Positions 1 through 13,431 of a DNA stretch of 64,000 nucleotides are shown here, piece by piece. The notes below the pieces were generated by a model. That model did not search any database. It was not told the DNA's origin and was given only the letters and a program-made list of their open reading frames with translations. Position 1 is the stretch's first letter; each line of letters starts with the position of its first letter. This DNA is from Rotaria sordida. Its lineage: Eukaryota; Rotifera; Eurotatoria; Philodinida; Philodinidae. The DNA lies in assembly GCA_905250125.1 (NCBI GenBank), contig CAJNOL010000294.1, positions 103,087 to 167,086 of the forward strand, read 5' to 3'. Both the position numbers and the translations under genes were made by a program.

Positions 1-3000
1 AAATCAAATATGCATTTTGATTATTTTCATTGTCAAGCCAATGTAAAAATTCATATTGATTAGTAGTTAACCATGTGAAAATTAATGATTGAAATTCAAG
101 AATCATTGGATGAGAACTAAAATTTCCTTGTATAGTACTTGTATGAAATAAGAAATCAATAAGTTCATCATTATTTGTTGGCCATTGTTCATTGTCAATT
201 GTTTTTAATTGTTCAAAATTTTTGATTGATGAATATGTAAGAATATTTCGATAACATGGCCATTTAAATGGTGATGGTGGACATAAATTATTTAAATAAA
301 AATCAATCTGTTCTGTTGTTTGAATACCACAAGATAAACCAGTTATAATCGATGATGGAATAAGTTGATATTGAAATTTTTGTTGAATGAAATGAATTAG
401 ATCATACCAATATTTATTATTTTGTTGTCGAACTGTTTGACAAATAATATTCATAATTATCCGATCAGGATATATAAATAATGATGGTATTTGAAGTTGA
501 TTAAAACTTGTTAACATGTTCGTTTGATTATGATAAATTATTGATTTTGTTGATGACAGATCTAAATTGAATCGTTGATTATTAAAAATAAATTGTATAA
601 GTATTTGTGGATCATTTCTATTTGATATTTGTTGTAAACAAATTGAATGATTAATTGAACAACATAATTCTAAAAATATATCATTTATAATTTGTTGATT
701 ATAATATTTAATATCAATTAATATTTGTCGTGTCCATAATTGATTTAAACAAAATGGATTAAAAATTTTTCGAAGAAAAATAAGAAATTTTTCTTCATAT
801 AAATTTGATAACATTGATCGATACCATTTAAGAATTTTATTTATAACTAATAAATCATTTTTTGTAAATGATTGTTGAAAAAATAAATTTATTAATTGTA
901 ATGAATATTTAATAGATATTTTATTAGCAAGATTAAATAAAAAACTATCAAATAGAAGTTTAGAAAATATATTTAATTGTTGATGATGAAAAATTTTTAT
1001 TTCATCAATAATATAATTCCATGATGGATAAAAAATATGTATAAATGGATTTAATGGTATTAAAATTGATGAAGAATTTGAAAATAATTCTAAAAAATTT
1101 ATTGATAAAGAAGAATCATTAAGAAAATGATAAATTATTGGATGAATTGATGAAATAGATAATGAACAATTTGAATTAAATTTAAATAGATACATATCAA
1201 TTATTGATGAATTATAGAAAACTATTGGATGACCAGAAATTTTTGACCAAATTAAAAATGAAGATGAATTAGTAAAAAAAATTGATGATAAAATTGATTG
1301 ATTGATAAAAGAATTATTTGAATGTTGAATTAATTGTTGAATTCGTGAATGAAATTGTATATCACCAATATATAATCGATATTCAGTTATAAATGCTTCA
1401 CCTTTTTCGATTAAAATATTTTCTGATCTAGACATATATAAAATAGAAATCAATCTTAATTTCTGTAGATTACTAGCAACTCTTTTTTAAATAGTTTATT
1501 TTTATTAACTGATAAGATTTGATTGTATTCGTCATATGAAAAAATAATATTCGATATCCATTTATTTCTCGTAAGAAGTGTTAGAATCTATATTTTCATG
1601 TTTCTTTTTTTTGTTACAAAATGTCAAGGTGTAATACAAAAATAAGGCAAACTTTATAGATAATAGACGAGCAATTCTATATATAGTCTAATTATTATAG
1701 TTGAGCATAATAATTAGTAAGGATTGCATGTAATTATGAGAAAAAAAATCCGTTTCTATTACTTTAAAAAACCGGAATAAAAAAGAATGGTAATTTGAGA
1801 ATGCTTTCTTTGTTATGAGAGAAAAGAAAATCTGTATGAAACTATAAATCATTAAAATATGAAAGAAATCTTTAAATTTTTGTAATTTAGATTTCTTACT
1901 TAATATCGTTTGATTCTTCAACTAATGTAGGATTACACAATGAATCACGTACAATACTGGACATAAATCGTTCAATTTGTGAATTATTATTTCCAATTGT
2001 ATCATAAGTTTTATGAAATAAATGACTTGCAATACTTCTTGCTAAACTTTGACTAAACCATTTTGTATCTTTATCAAATTGAATTAATATATCAATCCAT
2101 TGATAAGCTATTATTAAAAAAATAAATTCACGTTGTTGAATAATTTGTTCAGCTGATATATTAATTAATAAAGTATTTTGATCAATAAATACTAAACCAG
2201 GTTTAGAAATAATTTGATCATTTAATTCTAAAACAGTAATTAATGTTAATTTATTTAATGGAAATTTTTGTGAAAAATAAGATTCAAATATTCGAAGTGT
2301 ATTTAATGTATAATTAAATATATAAGAAAATAAATCAATTTCATATGATGAATTAATTGGAAAACATAATTGAAGTATATCAATAGTTTGACATTCATAT
2401 TGATGTAATAAAGCAAAAGATATTTGTGAAATATCATATAATGAACTTATTTGATTAACTGGTAAATTAGAAATAATATAATCAGAACTAATTATATTTA
2501 TATTAAATGTTGTTCGATAATATGAATGAGAAAAATAAGGAAATAAATAATTATTAGTAAATAAAATACGATATTTTGTTGACCATATTTGATGAATAAA
2601 ATTTGATTTTATTGTATTTAATATAATTATATGAATACTAATTGATATTATATAATTTCCTGAATAGAAAATTTTGTTCCATTGATTTTTTTTTTCTATT
2701 ATAATATGATTATTTTTAATTTGAATTTTAATTGGTATTGAAATTTCATTGTGATAAAGAATAATTGAAGATATTTCAATTTCATGATTATTTGATTTAA
2801 TAATTGAAAATTGATAACGATTTTGTGTTAATTGAAAAGAAATTTTCATATGACAAATCAAATAATCTACATGATCAATAAATTCAAGATCATAATGTTG
2901 AGGAATAATATCGTCTTGAAAATCATCTATTGTCAATTGAATAGGATGATAAAATAAACTTAGAAATATAATCACACTCAATATAAATCCAACAAGAATA

Positions 3001-3038
3001 AGTAAAATAATAAGAATTTTCATATTTCGATTCAACAT
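1..3038 (-). CDS. Membrane-anchored M1 aminopeptidase homologue lacking the catalytic zinc site (3' end beyond window)
   Basis: Two exons join in frame: 3038-1900 and 1427 to the left edge. The 472-nt intron has donor AA|GTAAGA and acceptor TCTAG|A, and the join restores one reading frame. Residues about 7-29 form a single hydrophobic segment after a short basic start, as in type II membrane aminopeptidases. The M1 order can then be followed: N-terminal beta domain, the thermolysin-like region, and a long helical ERAP1-C-like region in exon 2. Where active M1 enzymes have HEXXHxW, this protein reads LIIAYQW (about 308-314), so both zinc histidines and the catalytic glutamate are gone. The NEGFAS segment reads QSLARS, and GAMEN is not recognisable. 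The long open frame argues for a maintained pseudoenzyme, perhaps a peptide-binding or adhesive ectodomain. Family assignment rests on domain order and motif spacing, so it is good but not certain. Confidence 0.72.
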
Positions 3039-3789
3039 TATATTTGTATTGAATTTGTTTAGTCATTAGAAAACAAAACTTTAGTTTATATAGAGAGATA
3101 TATTTATCCAAATTTGCGAACATAGTTTATTTTTCGTTTTTCTTATTTCTTTTTTTTCAAGATAATGTTCATACAAAGAAAAACAAATAGGTAAGATAAA
3201 GTATAGCGTTAAGTTAATTAGGAAGATTGATTTGACAGCACAAAAAATTAAAAAAAGAAATCGGATTGTAGTTAATTGTGCAAATCAAACCTACGTGTTG
3301 TTATTGTTTTGAAAAAAAAAAAACTTTGTTATGTATTCATTTATTTATTTTTATTCTTTACCTCTGTCATAATATTGAAAACCACTATACAAAAAGGAAA
3401 GGATTATCAGTGTATCATTTATTCTACTAAAGTAAATATCAACGAACCACTCATACATATATTCACATTCGTCCCTCATCTTTGTCCTCTGATTATTCTT
3501 GTTATTAAGAAATCAAAAAAAACATAAAAATAGGCAACAAGAAGATTACTCTATCGCCCACATCGCGTCTGACTGAAATCCAACCGCAAGAAAAAATGTG
3601 AAGATAAGGATGATCTTTGCGTGGTGTTAAACTTAAAATATACGCGTATGCACACATGACTAACCTAACTACCACGCATTCATCTTAACTGAGAAAGTCA
3701 TAGCTTTCTTGTGGTTTAAAAAGGATTTGTTTCTTCGATTTTTATCCATTGTATTATTATTTCATTTTTCGAACATACGAAAACGAACA
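3039..3789. other. Intergenic region between divergent genes
   Basis: This 751-bp gap separates the start of the M1-like gene (minus) from the start of the CBM14/EGF gene (plus), so it should hold both promoters. No convincing coding exon, RNA gene or repeat was seen. An 83-codon open frame at 3276 has no codon or motif signal that I trust. Confidence 0.5.
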
Positions 3790-6130
3790 ATGCTATTCTT
3801 ACATCGATATATTATTTTATGTACACTTGCTACATTAATCATCAATGTTATTGGTCAAAGTAAGTTAATATATAAAAAGAATATTTATTAGAAAAACAAA
3901 AAATCAAATTTCTTTTGTTTTATGATTTCGTAGACGCATGTCAAGATTTCTCAGCTGATGCAGGAAATTGTACAAAATTTATTCGATGTTTTCAACACTT
4001 ACGTATTCGATTTACATGTGCTCCTGGTACAGCATGGGAAGATTCACTTAAAACATGTGTATGGCTAGAACAAGTTGAAGCCTGTCAACAAGTTAAAAAA
4101 CAACGTCAACTGGGTAATTATTTTTTTTTTTTTTACAATAACTAACATTCAAAAAAATAAAATAAAATAGATACAACTAGTGATATGGTTACATATGATG
4201 CTGATATAAATGCTCTTAATGATATTCCTGTTGGTCAAACATTAGCTGAAGCACGAGCACTTGGACCAATTGTTACACCAAGACAATATCGATGTTCATT
4301 TTGTAGAACTGGTCTTTGTGGTATTGTTGTTAATACAATTCAATGTTTTTGTGGTAATGTTCAATGTCCACCAGCAACAACAACAACAACAACAACACGT
4401 ATGAAATGTGTATTTTCATTTGAAAGGGAATCTACTTATTTTCATATTTTAGCTCAACCACGAAATCCATGTGCTGATAGTCCATGTAAGTAATTAAAAA
4501 TTTCTTATTCTAAATAAAAGAAAAACAAAAAAAAAATCTTGATTAGGTTTGAATGGTGGTCAATGTGTTCCAGTAGGAACAGGATTTATTTGTCATTGTC
4601 CAGAAACATTTACTGGTAATCGTTGTGAAGCACCAGGTATAATTTATTTTGTTTTTTTTTTGTTATTTATCTATGCAATATTGTTCTATTAGCTCCTACA
4701 CCTTGCCAACCAAATCCCTGCCAGAATGGCGGAACATGTGTGCCACAAGGTACATCATTTTATTGTCAATGCCCATCAACATTTACTGGTTATTGTTGTG
4801 AAAATCGTGTAACTACAACAACACCATTTAATCCATGTGCTCAATCAGCTTGTCAAAATGGTGGTCAATGTATTCCAGCAGGCAATTGTAAGCTCATTAT
4901 TATTGATGGATTAAAAAAAAAAACAAATAAGATTTTCTTTATTTTGTTTCGTTTTTTTTTATAGCATATGTTTGTCAATGTCCAAATGGTTTTTATGGTA
5001 CTCGATGTGAATGTCGTAATTATTGTATACCTAATCCATGCCTTAATAATGGTCTCTGCACACAAACAACATCTGGTTACATTTGTTCATGTACATTTCC
5101 ATACACTGGTACTAATTGTCAACAAGGTAAGTTACTTTTTCAGATATTTTTACTCATTTATTCTATTGTTTTCTTTTTCTTTTAGTGATAACCACAACAA
5201 CAACAACAACAACTACTGTTGCTACACGTGCACCATGTGGTAATGCTTGTGCATGTATTGTAACACCATGTCCATTTGTTATTGTAACAAATCCATGTGT
5301 ACCAAATCCATGGTTTGTTTCTTTTATTTTCATTGAATTGAAAAAGATTTTCTATGTGTATGTCTGTGTGCCTGTATTTTTTTAAATGTATAGTCAAAAT
5401 ATGGGTGGATGTGCTGTTCAAAATCGAGCAGCAAGATGTTGGTGTTCAGATGGTTATCAAGGATATTATTGTCAATTTAGTATGTTTTGAAAATTGAATC
5501 AATATATATATATCTATTATTGGAAATATTTAGGACGTAGTGCTCGATCATTAATATCAAAAACATGTAATAAGACATGTCTTAATGGTGGTCAATGTTA
5601 TATAGATGAACAAAAAGGTGGTCAACTTCAATGTTCATGTCCAAATGAATATTATGGACCAACATGCGAATATAGTAATTTATTTCTTTTTTTTTTCTTT
5701 TTGTTATTTGAATTTGAAAATTTAATTTGACGTGTCTTTTGTTTTTCTTTTGATTAGTGAATCGACCAAAATCATGTTTACCAAAAAATCCCTGTATGAA
5801 TAATGGTAAATGTATAACAACAAGTGTTGGTTCAGAATGTGTTTGTCGAAAGGGTACATTCGGTGTTTTATGTGAACAAAGTAAGTTTGTGTTTTTTTTT
5901 TCTCTCTCAATGAAATTTAAATTTTATTCTGTATTTTAAGTTGAACGATCACTTAAGGAAAAATATTGTCCACTTGATTGTCAAGGTGGTGGTACATGTG
6001 TTTATGTTGGTTCAACAGCAAAATGTCATTGTAAACCAGGTCGAACTGGTCGTTTATGTGAAAAACGTACGTCTTTTATCAAATTCTTTCTTTCTTTTAT
6101 TTATTTGAATTTATTTTAGTTTCTGGTTAA
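3790..6130 (+). CDS. Secreted protein: chitin-binding CBM14 domain plus eight EGF-like repeats
   Basis: Thirteen exons join in frame: 3790-3859, 3934-4113, 4171-4398, 4453-4485, 4547-4636, 4693-4887, 4965-5126, 5186-5312, 5394-5479, 5534-5674, 5758-5880, 5941-6066 and 6120-6130, giving 523 residues. The start at 3790 yields a clean signal peptide (MLFLHRYIILCTLATLIINV); the upstream in-frame ATG at 3709 would spoil it. Residues about 24-80 have the peritrophin-A/CBM14 cysteine pattern, including CAPGTAWEDSLKTC. After a Cys-rich linker and Thr-rich spacers coded by (ACA)n, eight six-cysteine EGF units follow, most with the NGGxC and CxCxxxxxGxxC signatures. No membrane segment or GPI signal was seen, so it is probably secreted into a cuticular, pharyngeal or gut matrix. 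Eleven of twelve introns are phase 1, typical of shuffled extracellular modules. The last coding exon is only 11 nt. Confidence 0.88.
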
Positions 6131-7528
6131 ATAGACAAATCAAGAATGACATTGAAATATTATAATTCAAGAAATTTCATAAACTTTTTTCTTTTTTGCG
6201 TATATTTATGTTAATTTTTTTTTTTGACAAGAAATAAGCGAGTCAATAGATCAAAAAGGATTTTTTTTTGTCTGTATGTACAAATAGCTTTCTTTTTTTT
6301 TATTTTTATTCTTCAAATATACTATATTCATATTTACGTATATTTATCAAGAAAAGAAAAAACTTGTACTTCTTAATAATGTCATGGTTTTTTTTTTTGT
6401 GTTGCCTCAAGTGAATAATTTTCTATTCATGTCTACACAAACATTTTAAGTAGTACAGGAATAAGTTCGATCTTAAAAAATGTTGAAAAGAAAAAAAAAA
6501 CAAGAGATATAAGTTTTATTCTAACAGAGAACAAATACAACTACTGATGGAAGAATTGTAGTAGTTGGTCTTGGTGCAGTTTGTTTAGCACATCAATATT
6601 TACATAACATGCAGCTTGATAAAATAGGGGAAAAAAAAGAAAGAAGTTGATTTTTTGTGCATTATGTATTTTGTTTTTCTAGAGCCCTCCATAACGTTAC
6701 CCTCATCATCATCATTATCATCGATCACTAAGACAAGCATCTGAAACATCATCAGGTTCTTATATGTCAATTTATTTGTCGATTCGAACAGCCGATGTTA
6801 TTTAACCAATGCAACGTTATACGCATAGGATTAATGCTTATGGCTACATGCATCAATAATATTTTGATGATTCTTCTTACATGAAAAGTACACTTATTTC
6901 AATTTGTGAAACATCTTTGTTAATTAGTTGTCAAGTCTATGTTGAAATAAACGTTCTGACTTTTTTTTTTCTCATACATGCCAATCATAGATCATAAGAA
7001 ACAGAGAGAGACAGAAAAAAAAATGATGATAAGTTGTTCTTACTGACGTCTGTCTACTTCTAGTAATAATCATAAGAAAAAAGAAAAGGCAAAGTATAGA
7101 AAAGTCTATCATTGCTGATACTGTACAGATGGATTTATTTATCTGTTTTATGTATATGAGAGACAGTTCTAGTAGATATAGTAAATGAGAAAGAGACAGA
7201 AACAGAATACTAAGAAAATAGTACAATATATATGCATAGTTGGTATAACCGCAACTATCGATCCTTTTAGGCAAATAACATACGTACTTGCTATTCTTAT
7301 TATTATCATCACTCGATATACAGTTATTGATTCTGGAACAAGTAAGTCGAAGTGTGAGTGAGAGAGAGAGAGAAAAAAAAGAGAAAGTAATCATTCCTTT
7401 CATCAGTACTTAATAAATGATTGATTTTGTACGATTAGTCTGTCGATAAAAGTGAACAAGAAAATAAAGAAAAAAAAAAAGCAGAATCTTCTAACACTTA
7501 ATTAATACAAAAAATAAAAAAGACAAGG
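6131..7528. other. Intergenic region
   Basis: About 1.4 kb of AT-rich sequence with (GA)n and homopolymer runs lies between the EGF gene and the innexin. Two short open stretches look faintly coding on the plus strand: 6531-6640, reading TTDGRIVVVGLGAV, and 6700-6780, reading HRSLRQASETSSGSY. Neither joins to the EGF gene in the correct phase with canonical sites. They are more likely a decayed exon pair or chance. Confidence 0.4.
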
Positions 7529-10020
7529 ATGGATATTCTCAATGCTTTTCATCGTTTACCACAAATAAGTTATTTTGGTATTCGACGTGACGATGATTTT
7601 GCTGATCGTTTAAATTATAAATATACAGTTGGTTTATTAATATTTTTTTCAATTGTTGTTGCTAGTAAACAATTTTCAAATGATCATATTCAATGGTATG
7701 AATTTACACAAACAAAAAAAACTAATTTATTAAAGAAAATAAAGAATTTTCTTGGTTTTTTTTTGTTTTTAGTTGGGTACCAGCTATATTTACACGAAAT
7801 TATGAAATTTATGTATCTAATTATTGTTGGATTCATAATGTAAGACAAAAAAAAAAAATTTGTTTGTTTGGTTTTTTCAGTAAACATTTTTCTTAGACTT
7901 ATCATATTAATATAAGTGAACCAAATATGAAACGAACTAATGAAAAACGTTATGTATTACGATATTATCAATTTGTTCCATTTATTTTACTTATACAAGC
8001 TTTATTCTATTTACTTCCACGTTTATGTTGGCGTTCATTTAGTCGTCATTCAGGTATTGATATAAAAAATTTAATGGATGCAGCACATAATCTTAAAAAT
8101 GTTAAACGTTTTCATAAACATAAATCTATTATGAGTTATCTTGTTTCATTAATTCATCAATATATTGGTGATCCAAGAAAAAAATTAAAACAAGAACATA
8201 GTCGAATTATAGCTTATATACAAGGTTTACTTAGTTGTATAATTAGTGCAACAAATACATTTAATGGATATTTATTTTTTCTTTATTTATTTATGAAATT
8301 ATTATATATTATAAATACACTTGTTCAATTATATGCTATACGTCTTTTACTTGAACAACAATGGACTGTCAATGAAACAATAAAAGATTTTCGTCGAATA
8401 TTTACAATAAATATTTTACGTACAAATCCATTATCAAAATATTTTCCAAAAATTAGTATGTGTGATTTTCGTATTATTGAACCAAATAGTGATGATGGAC
8501 ATAAATATACAGTTCAATGTAAGTTATTCAACATGAAATACATACAAATGATTGAAGTTGAAAGGAAAAACAAAAAAACGAATTTCAAATATAAGTATAA
8601 CAATAAACAGTTATTATAGCTACATATTCTAATCGTTACTGGAAAAGCAAATGGCTCTAACGGCCTCTTGAGCTCAGATTTAGTCTGATTGGTGGAAAAA
8701 CGATTTGATAAGATTAGGAAACCACAGGAGAATATGTACAGATAGTCGGTTGTCTAAAAGAAGAAAAAACCTAGTGCTATTTTATTGCGTTTCTCTACTC
8801 ATAGATACGATCTCCGAAAAACAAGATGAAGAAGTTTGACATAAAATTTTTCTAACGAGGAAATTCTTCCAACTGATAACCTACGTTTGACTTCATATTT
8901 TGTTGATTATTGAGATCCATTGTTTAGATAAACAGTGCTAGAATGATTTTTGTCTGAAATTTTATCTGAAAATAGATCTCACGGATCTTATAATATCCTA
9001 TAAGTTTCAGCCAAAACTATAAAATATCTTGAGAAGAAACTATCTGTTCTTGCTGGAACTTTCAGAATATTATAAAAACCACAAGTTCTATTTCCAAAAA
9101 AAATTTCAGACTAGAATTACTCGCTTCGATTTTCCTCGTCATATTCTCGAATAGACCGATAATTCAATAAAATAATCATAGCTGAAAAAGGACACATTTT
9201 CTTTTAGAACTTTTATCTACACCATGGACAAAAATTATCAGTTGAACAAATTCTTTCGTTAGATTATTGATAAAAATTATTCTTCGACTATCTTTTCCTA
9301 ATTGTAAGATCATTGAGTTCGATTATTATCTATAATAGGAATGATATCATTCGTTATGTCGTTGCATAAATTTCTCTCATTAATATACATGATAATCCAA
9401 CTTCGTAGAAAACTAGTTCTCTATAAAATATTATATCTAAGATAATTTTTACATTTCTAAATTCAAATCTTTCTACATTGTTTTGAAATCTTTTTATTTT
9501 CTAAGACATCTTTTATAAATATACTCTACATAAGTTTTCCGGGTTTTTTTTATTTATATTAGGTGTATTAACTATAAATGTATATAATGAACAAATTTTT
9601 ACTGTATTATACATTTGGATGAATATTGTTCTTGTAGTAACTATTTATAATTTTATATCTTGGTTAATATTTTTACTTTTTCCACGTCTTCGTTATTCAT
9701 TTTTTACACAACGTATACATATGCAACAAAGTATAACAACATTACGTACAAGTATGCATGTATTTGTTTATAATTATTTACAATATGATGGATTTTTTAT
9801 TTTACGTCTTATACATTCAAATATTGGTGATGATATAACATCAAATATTTTAACAAATCTATGGAGAAATTTTCAACGTTCTGATAAACCGACATCAGTT
9901 GATAATTCAATTGGTGCTACAATATCATTGACAGCAACTGGTAATAGAGGTTTAAATATGAAAACTAATGGCCAAACTAGTTCCCTATTTGACTATACAA
10001 AAACTAGTACAAATCTTTAA
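7529..10020 (+). CDS. Innexin (gap-junction channel protein)
   Basis: Four exons (7529-7695, 7773-7839, 7897-8518, 9563-10020) give 437 residues. Innexins are four-pass membrane proteins that form invertebrate gap junctions and hemichannels. The N-terminal cytoplasmic stretch is followed by TM1 (about 31-46). The first extracellular loop has Cys56 and Cys74, and the second loop has two further cysteines (before and at CVLTINVYNE), the two-per-loop pattern of innexins. The innexin signature appears as YYQFVPF just before TM2 (YYQWVPF in most members). The C-terminal tail is short and Ser/Thr-rich. Introns 1 and 2 are 77 and 57 nt, but intron 3 is 1,044 nt and carries a fold-back repeat. Every exon boundary restores the family sequence, so the model is strong. 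Confidence 0.93.
8947..9116. repeat. Fold-back (inverted repeat) element in innexin intron 3
   Basis: Two arms of about 75-80 nt face each other. The left arm begins TTTGTCTGAAATTTTATC near 8949; the reverse complement of the right arm, which ends near 9116, begins TAGTCTGAAATTTTTTTT. They stay alignable through a shared TATAATAT-C core. The imperfect match implies an old insertion. It lies in the only long intron of this gene. Confidence 0.6.
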
Positions 10021-10067
10021 GGATTTGTATTGTACAATGTTTTTTTTCCAGATATAATAAACATGAC

Positions 10068-10089
10068 ATATATATATATATATATATAT
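10068..10089. repeat. (TA)n microsatellite
   Basis: About eleven uninterrupted TA units sit 48 bp past the innexin stop codon. A similar TA run is at 10441-10464, between the innexin and the EF-hand gene. Confidence 0.9.
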
Positions 10090-10487
10090 TGTAGAATAAT
10101 TAATTATTATGTATTTCTCTATTATATAGAAGAAATTAACTTTCTATAGGGAAATCTATTAGAAATAAGCTATTTGCACCAAACGATAAAAGATGTAAGA
10201 TTATAAGATAATGAAAAAATTTTTCATATGGACTTTTTTAATTGATTTTATATTCAATATTAATTTACGAATAAATAATTAATTCATGATGTTTTTCACG
10301 AAGATAAGACGAACTCATTTTCTTAAAAAAAAAATTTTATCTTTTCATAATCATCATGTTTATCTCTAATAAATCATTTACTAACTAATCATCTAATGAA
10401 ATCTTATTTCATTCTAATATATTTTATTAATTTTAAAATATATATGTATATATATATATATATAAAATACAAAAGCAAAACACTTGA

Positions 10488-12691
10488 TTATACAGAAATA
10501 TTTGGTGGTATTTTCATTGGTTCATTTGAATACACAATTTCTCTTGTTATATCCATCATAAGTAATTCACGTGCATAACCACGTACAATAAATTCTCGAA
10601 ATTCATTATAATCTAATTTACCATTATAATCCCAATCAACTTTATCAATATAATATCTTATACGTTCTCGACTAACAGATTTACCAATAATACGCATTAA
10701 TGTTTCAAGTTCATCAGCTTGTATATAATGATCACCATTTTTATCAAATGAACAAAATGCTAACCATATTGAATAATCATCATGTCGATCAGTTTGACCA
10801 CCAGTTATAACCGGTATAAGAATATCGCAAAATTTATCAAATGTTAATTCTTCTCCATAGAGACCCATAAAATAAAAATAAAAAACAATAATGATCATTA
10901 TTATTTATGTTTATAATTAACAAGTCTACCTCTTGGCAATAGAAGAGATTTCATTTGATCATATTGTTGTTTTGTCAAGCTTAATTTATACTGATGACCA
11001 TGATATTTGTCTTGATCTCGTTTTTCACGTTCGAACCAATCATAAATTACTAGATCAAATGAAAGAAAGAATAATTCGGAAATCATGTGAAGATGATAAT
11101 TGCCGATAATATCCCGAATCTAGTGGTAGAATTAAAGTTTTGATAAATGAATTCTTATTATTATGATATTCGCCTTCAAGTTTGATATCTTATTAAAGAA
11201 TATATAGCTCTTCTTCTCTTGGTTATTCAAAAAAAAAATCATATTAGGTGATTTTACACGAACTGAATTCTGAATGAAAGCTTTATTGATGAATTAGATC
11301 ATATTTTCTGCTAAAGGTACCTCACCTTTTTCTAGGGGTTTCTCAAGAATAGCTCGACCAAAAATTTTGAAACTTTCAGAACTAGATAGATCTCGACTAG
11401 TAAAGTAAAAGTTGTCATACACATAGACTTCTCGAATGCTTTCTTCTATGAGATATAGAGGATGTAAGGGTCAAAAATGACCTGAAGTTCCATTCCTGCA
11501 AACAGCCATAATTCAATGTTTTTTGTAATGACCAAGATCAAATTGAGGTATATATGTTTTTCTTTGAAATAAAATGTTGTTTTTTTTTCACTTATGAAAA
11601 CCAAAATACTGAAAGTCTTGTCAAAAGAACGTATTTTTCTTTACCTAGGGCAAACTTTGTAAGATCTACTACAAAACACCAGAACATTATTTTAAGAAAA
11701 AAAACAAACTCATATACACTTCATTTTGATCCTAGTTGTCAAACAAAAAATTTTCAACTCAATGAGTCGAAGCATCTGACAGAAAAGGGAAAAAAAAACT
11801 TCAATTTTTCTGTTGGAAAATGGATTTTGAGAAAAATGCAAAACTATGTACAGTTTTTCGTTATTTCTGTTATGTAAATTTGATTTTTAAATGTTATGAA
11901 AAAAAAATTTTTGGATCATGCAAGGGGTCCCTTAATTGTATTTTGAAGACTAAATAGTTTCATTGATATTTAGAGCAAAACTATGATACTTTATGACATG
12001 CAATATGTTCTTCTCATTTTATTCAAACTAATTGTAAATGTTTCTAATATTTTATGTAATCGAAAACATTCATATTTGGCAAGTTCAAATCCAATAGACA
12101 TGATCGATATGACATATTCAATTATTTTTATACAAGCAGAAATGTTTTATTCTGTTATGTAAATTTGGCAGTGTATAATATGAATAACTTATAAGTACTA
12201 AGTAAAAAAAACAACAATTTATAGAATCAAAATTTGAAAAAGTTCGATCTACCATTAAATAGTATCTAATTTATTTTTTTAAGAAATAGAAAACAGAATA
12301 GAATTTTATCAATAGTGTAATCACTCTCTACAATAGAAAATTAGACACATAACTTCCGAATGATTCTGAAAATGTCTATATATCAATGATGATTACTACC
12401 AGAACTTAATTAGTCTAATAACGATGATCTAACAAGGACGATCATGTACACATAAATGATGAATTCTGATCTAATTTAAAATATAAAATTCTATACACAC
12501 AAACCTTTGACAAGTTCTCCATTAACCTTCTTTGTATATTTACCATATCGTCTAGAACATGTATAATATTAAAAGAAAAAAATATTTATTTATTTGATAT
12601 TTATTTCAATTCTTGTTTCCTATCACCTGATAACATTCTCGTAGATTGGTAGGTGTATAAGATTCTCCATTGAATTACGTTCCATCATCAT
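10488..12691 (-). CDS. EF-hand calcium-binding protein
   Basis: Four exons (12691-12627, 12551-12505, 11049-10930, 10852-10488) join in frame to 198 residues. Two canonical EF-hand loops are visible: residues 114-125 (DKNGDHYIQADE) and 150-161 (DWDYNGKLDYNE). Both have acidic residues at positions 1, 3 or 5, and 12, glycine at 4 or 6, and a bulky residue at 8. The N-terminal 100 residues contain no clear hand but include a conserved-looking basic/aromatic segment around YDWFEREKRDQD. The protein is presumably a cytosolic calcium sensor; I do not recognise the subfamily. The start is the first of three consecutive ATG codons. Intron 2 is 1,455 nt, far longer than its 75-77-nt neighbours. The gene converges on the innexin. 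Confidence 0.85.
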
Positions 12692-13431
12692 ATACGTTCT
12701 TATTTATATATTTATAGACAACAGTTATTCTGTTAGATGTATATATGTATGTAAACTGGATGAGTGGGCAACAGAACAAGCAAGGCGTGGTTGCCTGCAG
12801 CTGCCACGGTTTCTAAATGAATAATGTAAGCGAGACATAGAAAAAGAGAGAAAGACCTTTTTTTTTATCTACGTTCTATATTCTTCGTTGTCGATCGGCT
12901 TTCTTTTTTTTTTTTTGCGTCACCAATTGGAGCGAAAGAAACAGAAAAATAAACGATATACGAAGAGTGACAAGCACAGGCGTACAAATTCTTTGTTCTT
13001 TAATTCCCCCGTTGGATTAATCATGGAAATAAGTTGACCTATTTAGCCTTGATCAATGAAAAGAATATATCAAATAGAAATATATTTTTTGAAAAAAGAA
13101 AAAAGAAGATAAAAGGTTTCAGATTGTTTATTTTTAAATATTCAAGGTAATAAAAATCAATGAGAATAAATTTTATTTTTAATCTATAAATATATATAGA
13201 ACAATATTGATTAACAAGAAATGTATATTCATCTGTAATGATAAGCGAAATATGATTCTTGATATTAACCTCAGGAGAAATGCCTCAATTTTCTATTACA
13301 TCATTCATGATTATATGATCATATCTGTATGAAGAACTATTTAATATAAATGATGATTTTATTTTGAAACTTTTTCTTTTTTATTTATAACAATGCATAG
13401 TTTTAAAAATACAAAAAAAAACAAGATGTTT
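12692..13431. other. Upstream region of the EF-hand gene
   Basis: About 740 bp between the EF-hand start and the 3' end of the RASSF-like gene. The part at 12740-13020 is less AT-rich than its surroundings and is the most likely promoter. No RNA gene or repeat was recognised. Confidence 0.4.

Noticed and set aside
6531..6780. Possible extra transmembrane and tail exons of the EGF gene (IVVVGLGAV and HRSLRQASETSS)
   Set aside because: No canonical acceptor joins them in the phase left by exon 12, the hydrophobic run is short, and the 11-nt terminal exon already gives a clean stop.
6972..7403. 143-codon minus-strand open frame
   Set aside because: The translation is dominated by simple repeats (SLSLSL, FFFLM) from (GA)n sequence; likely spurious.
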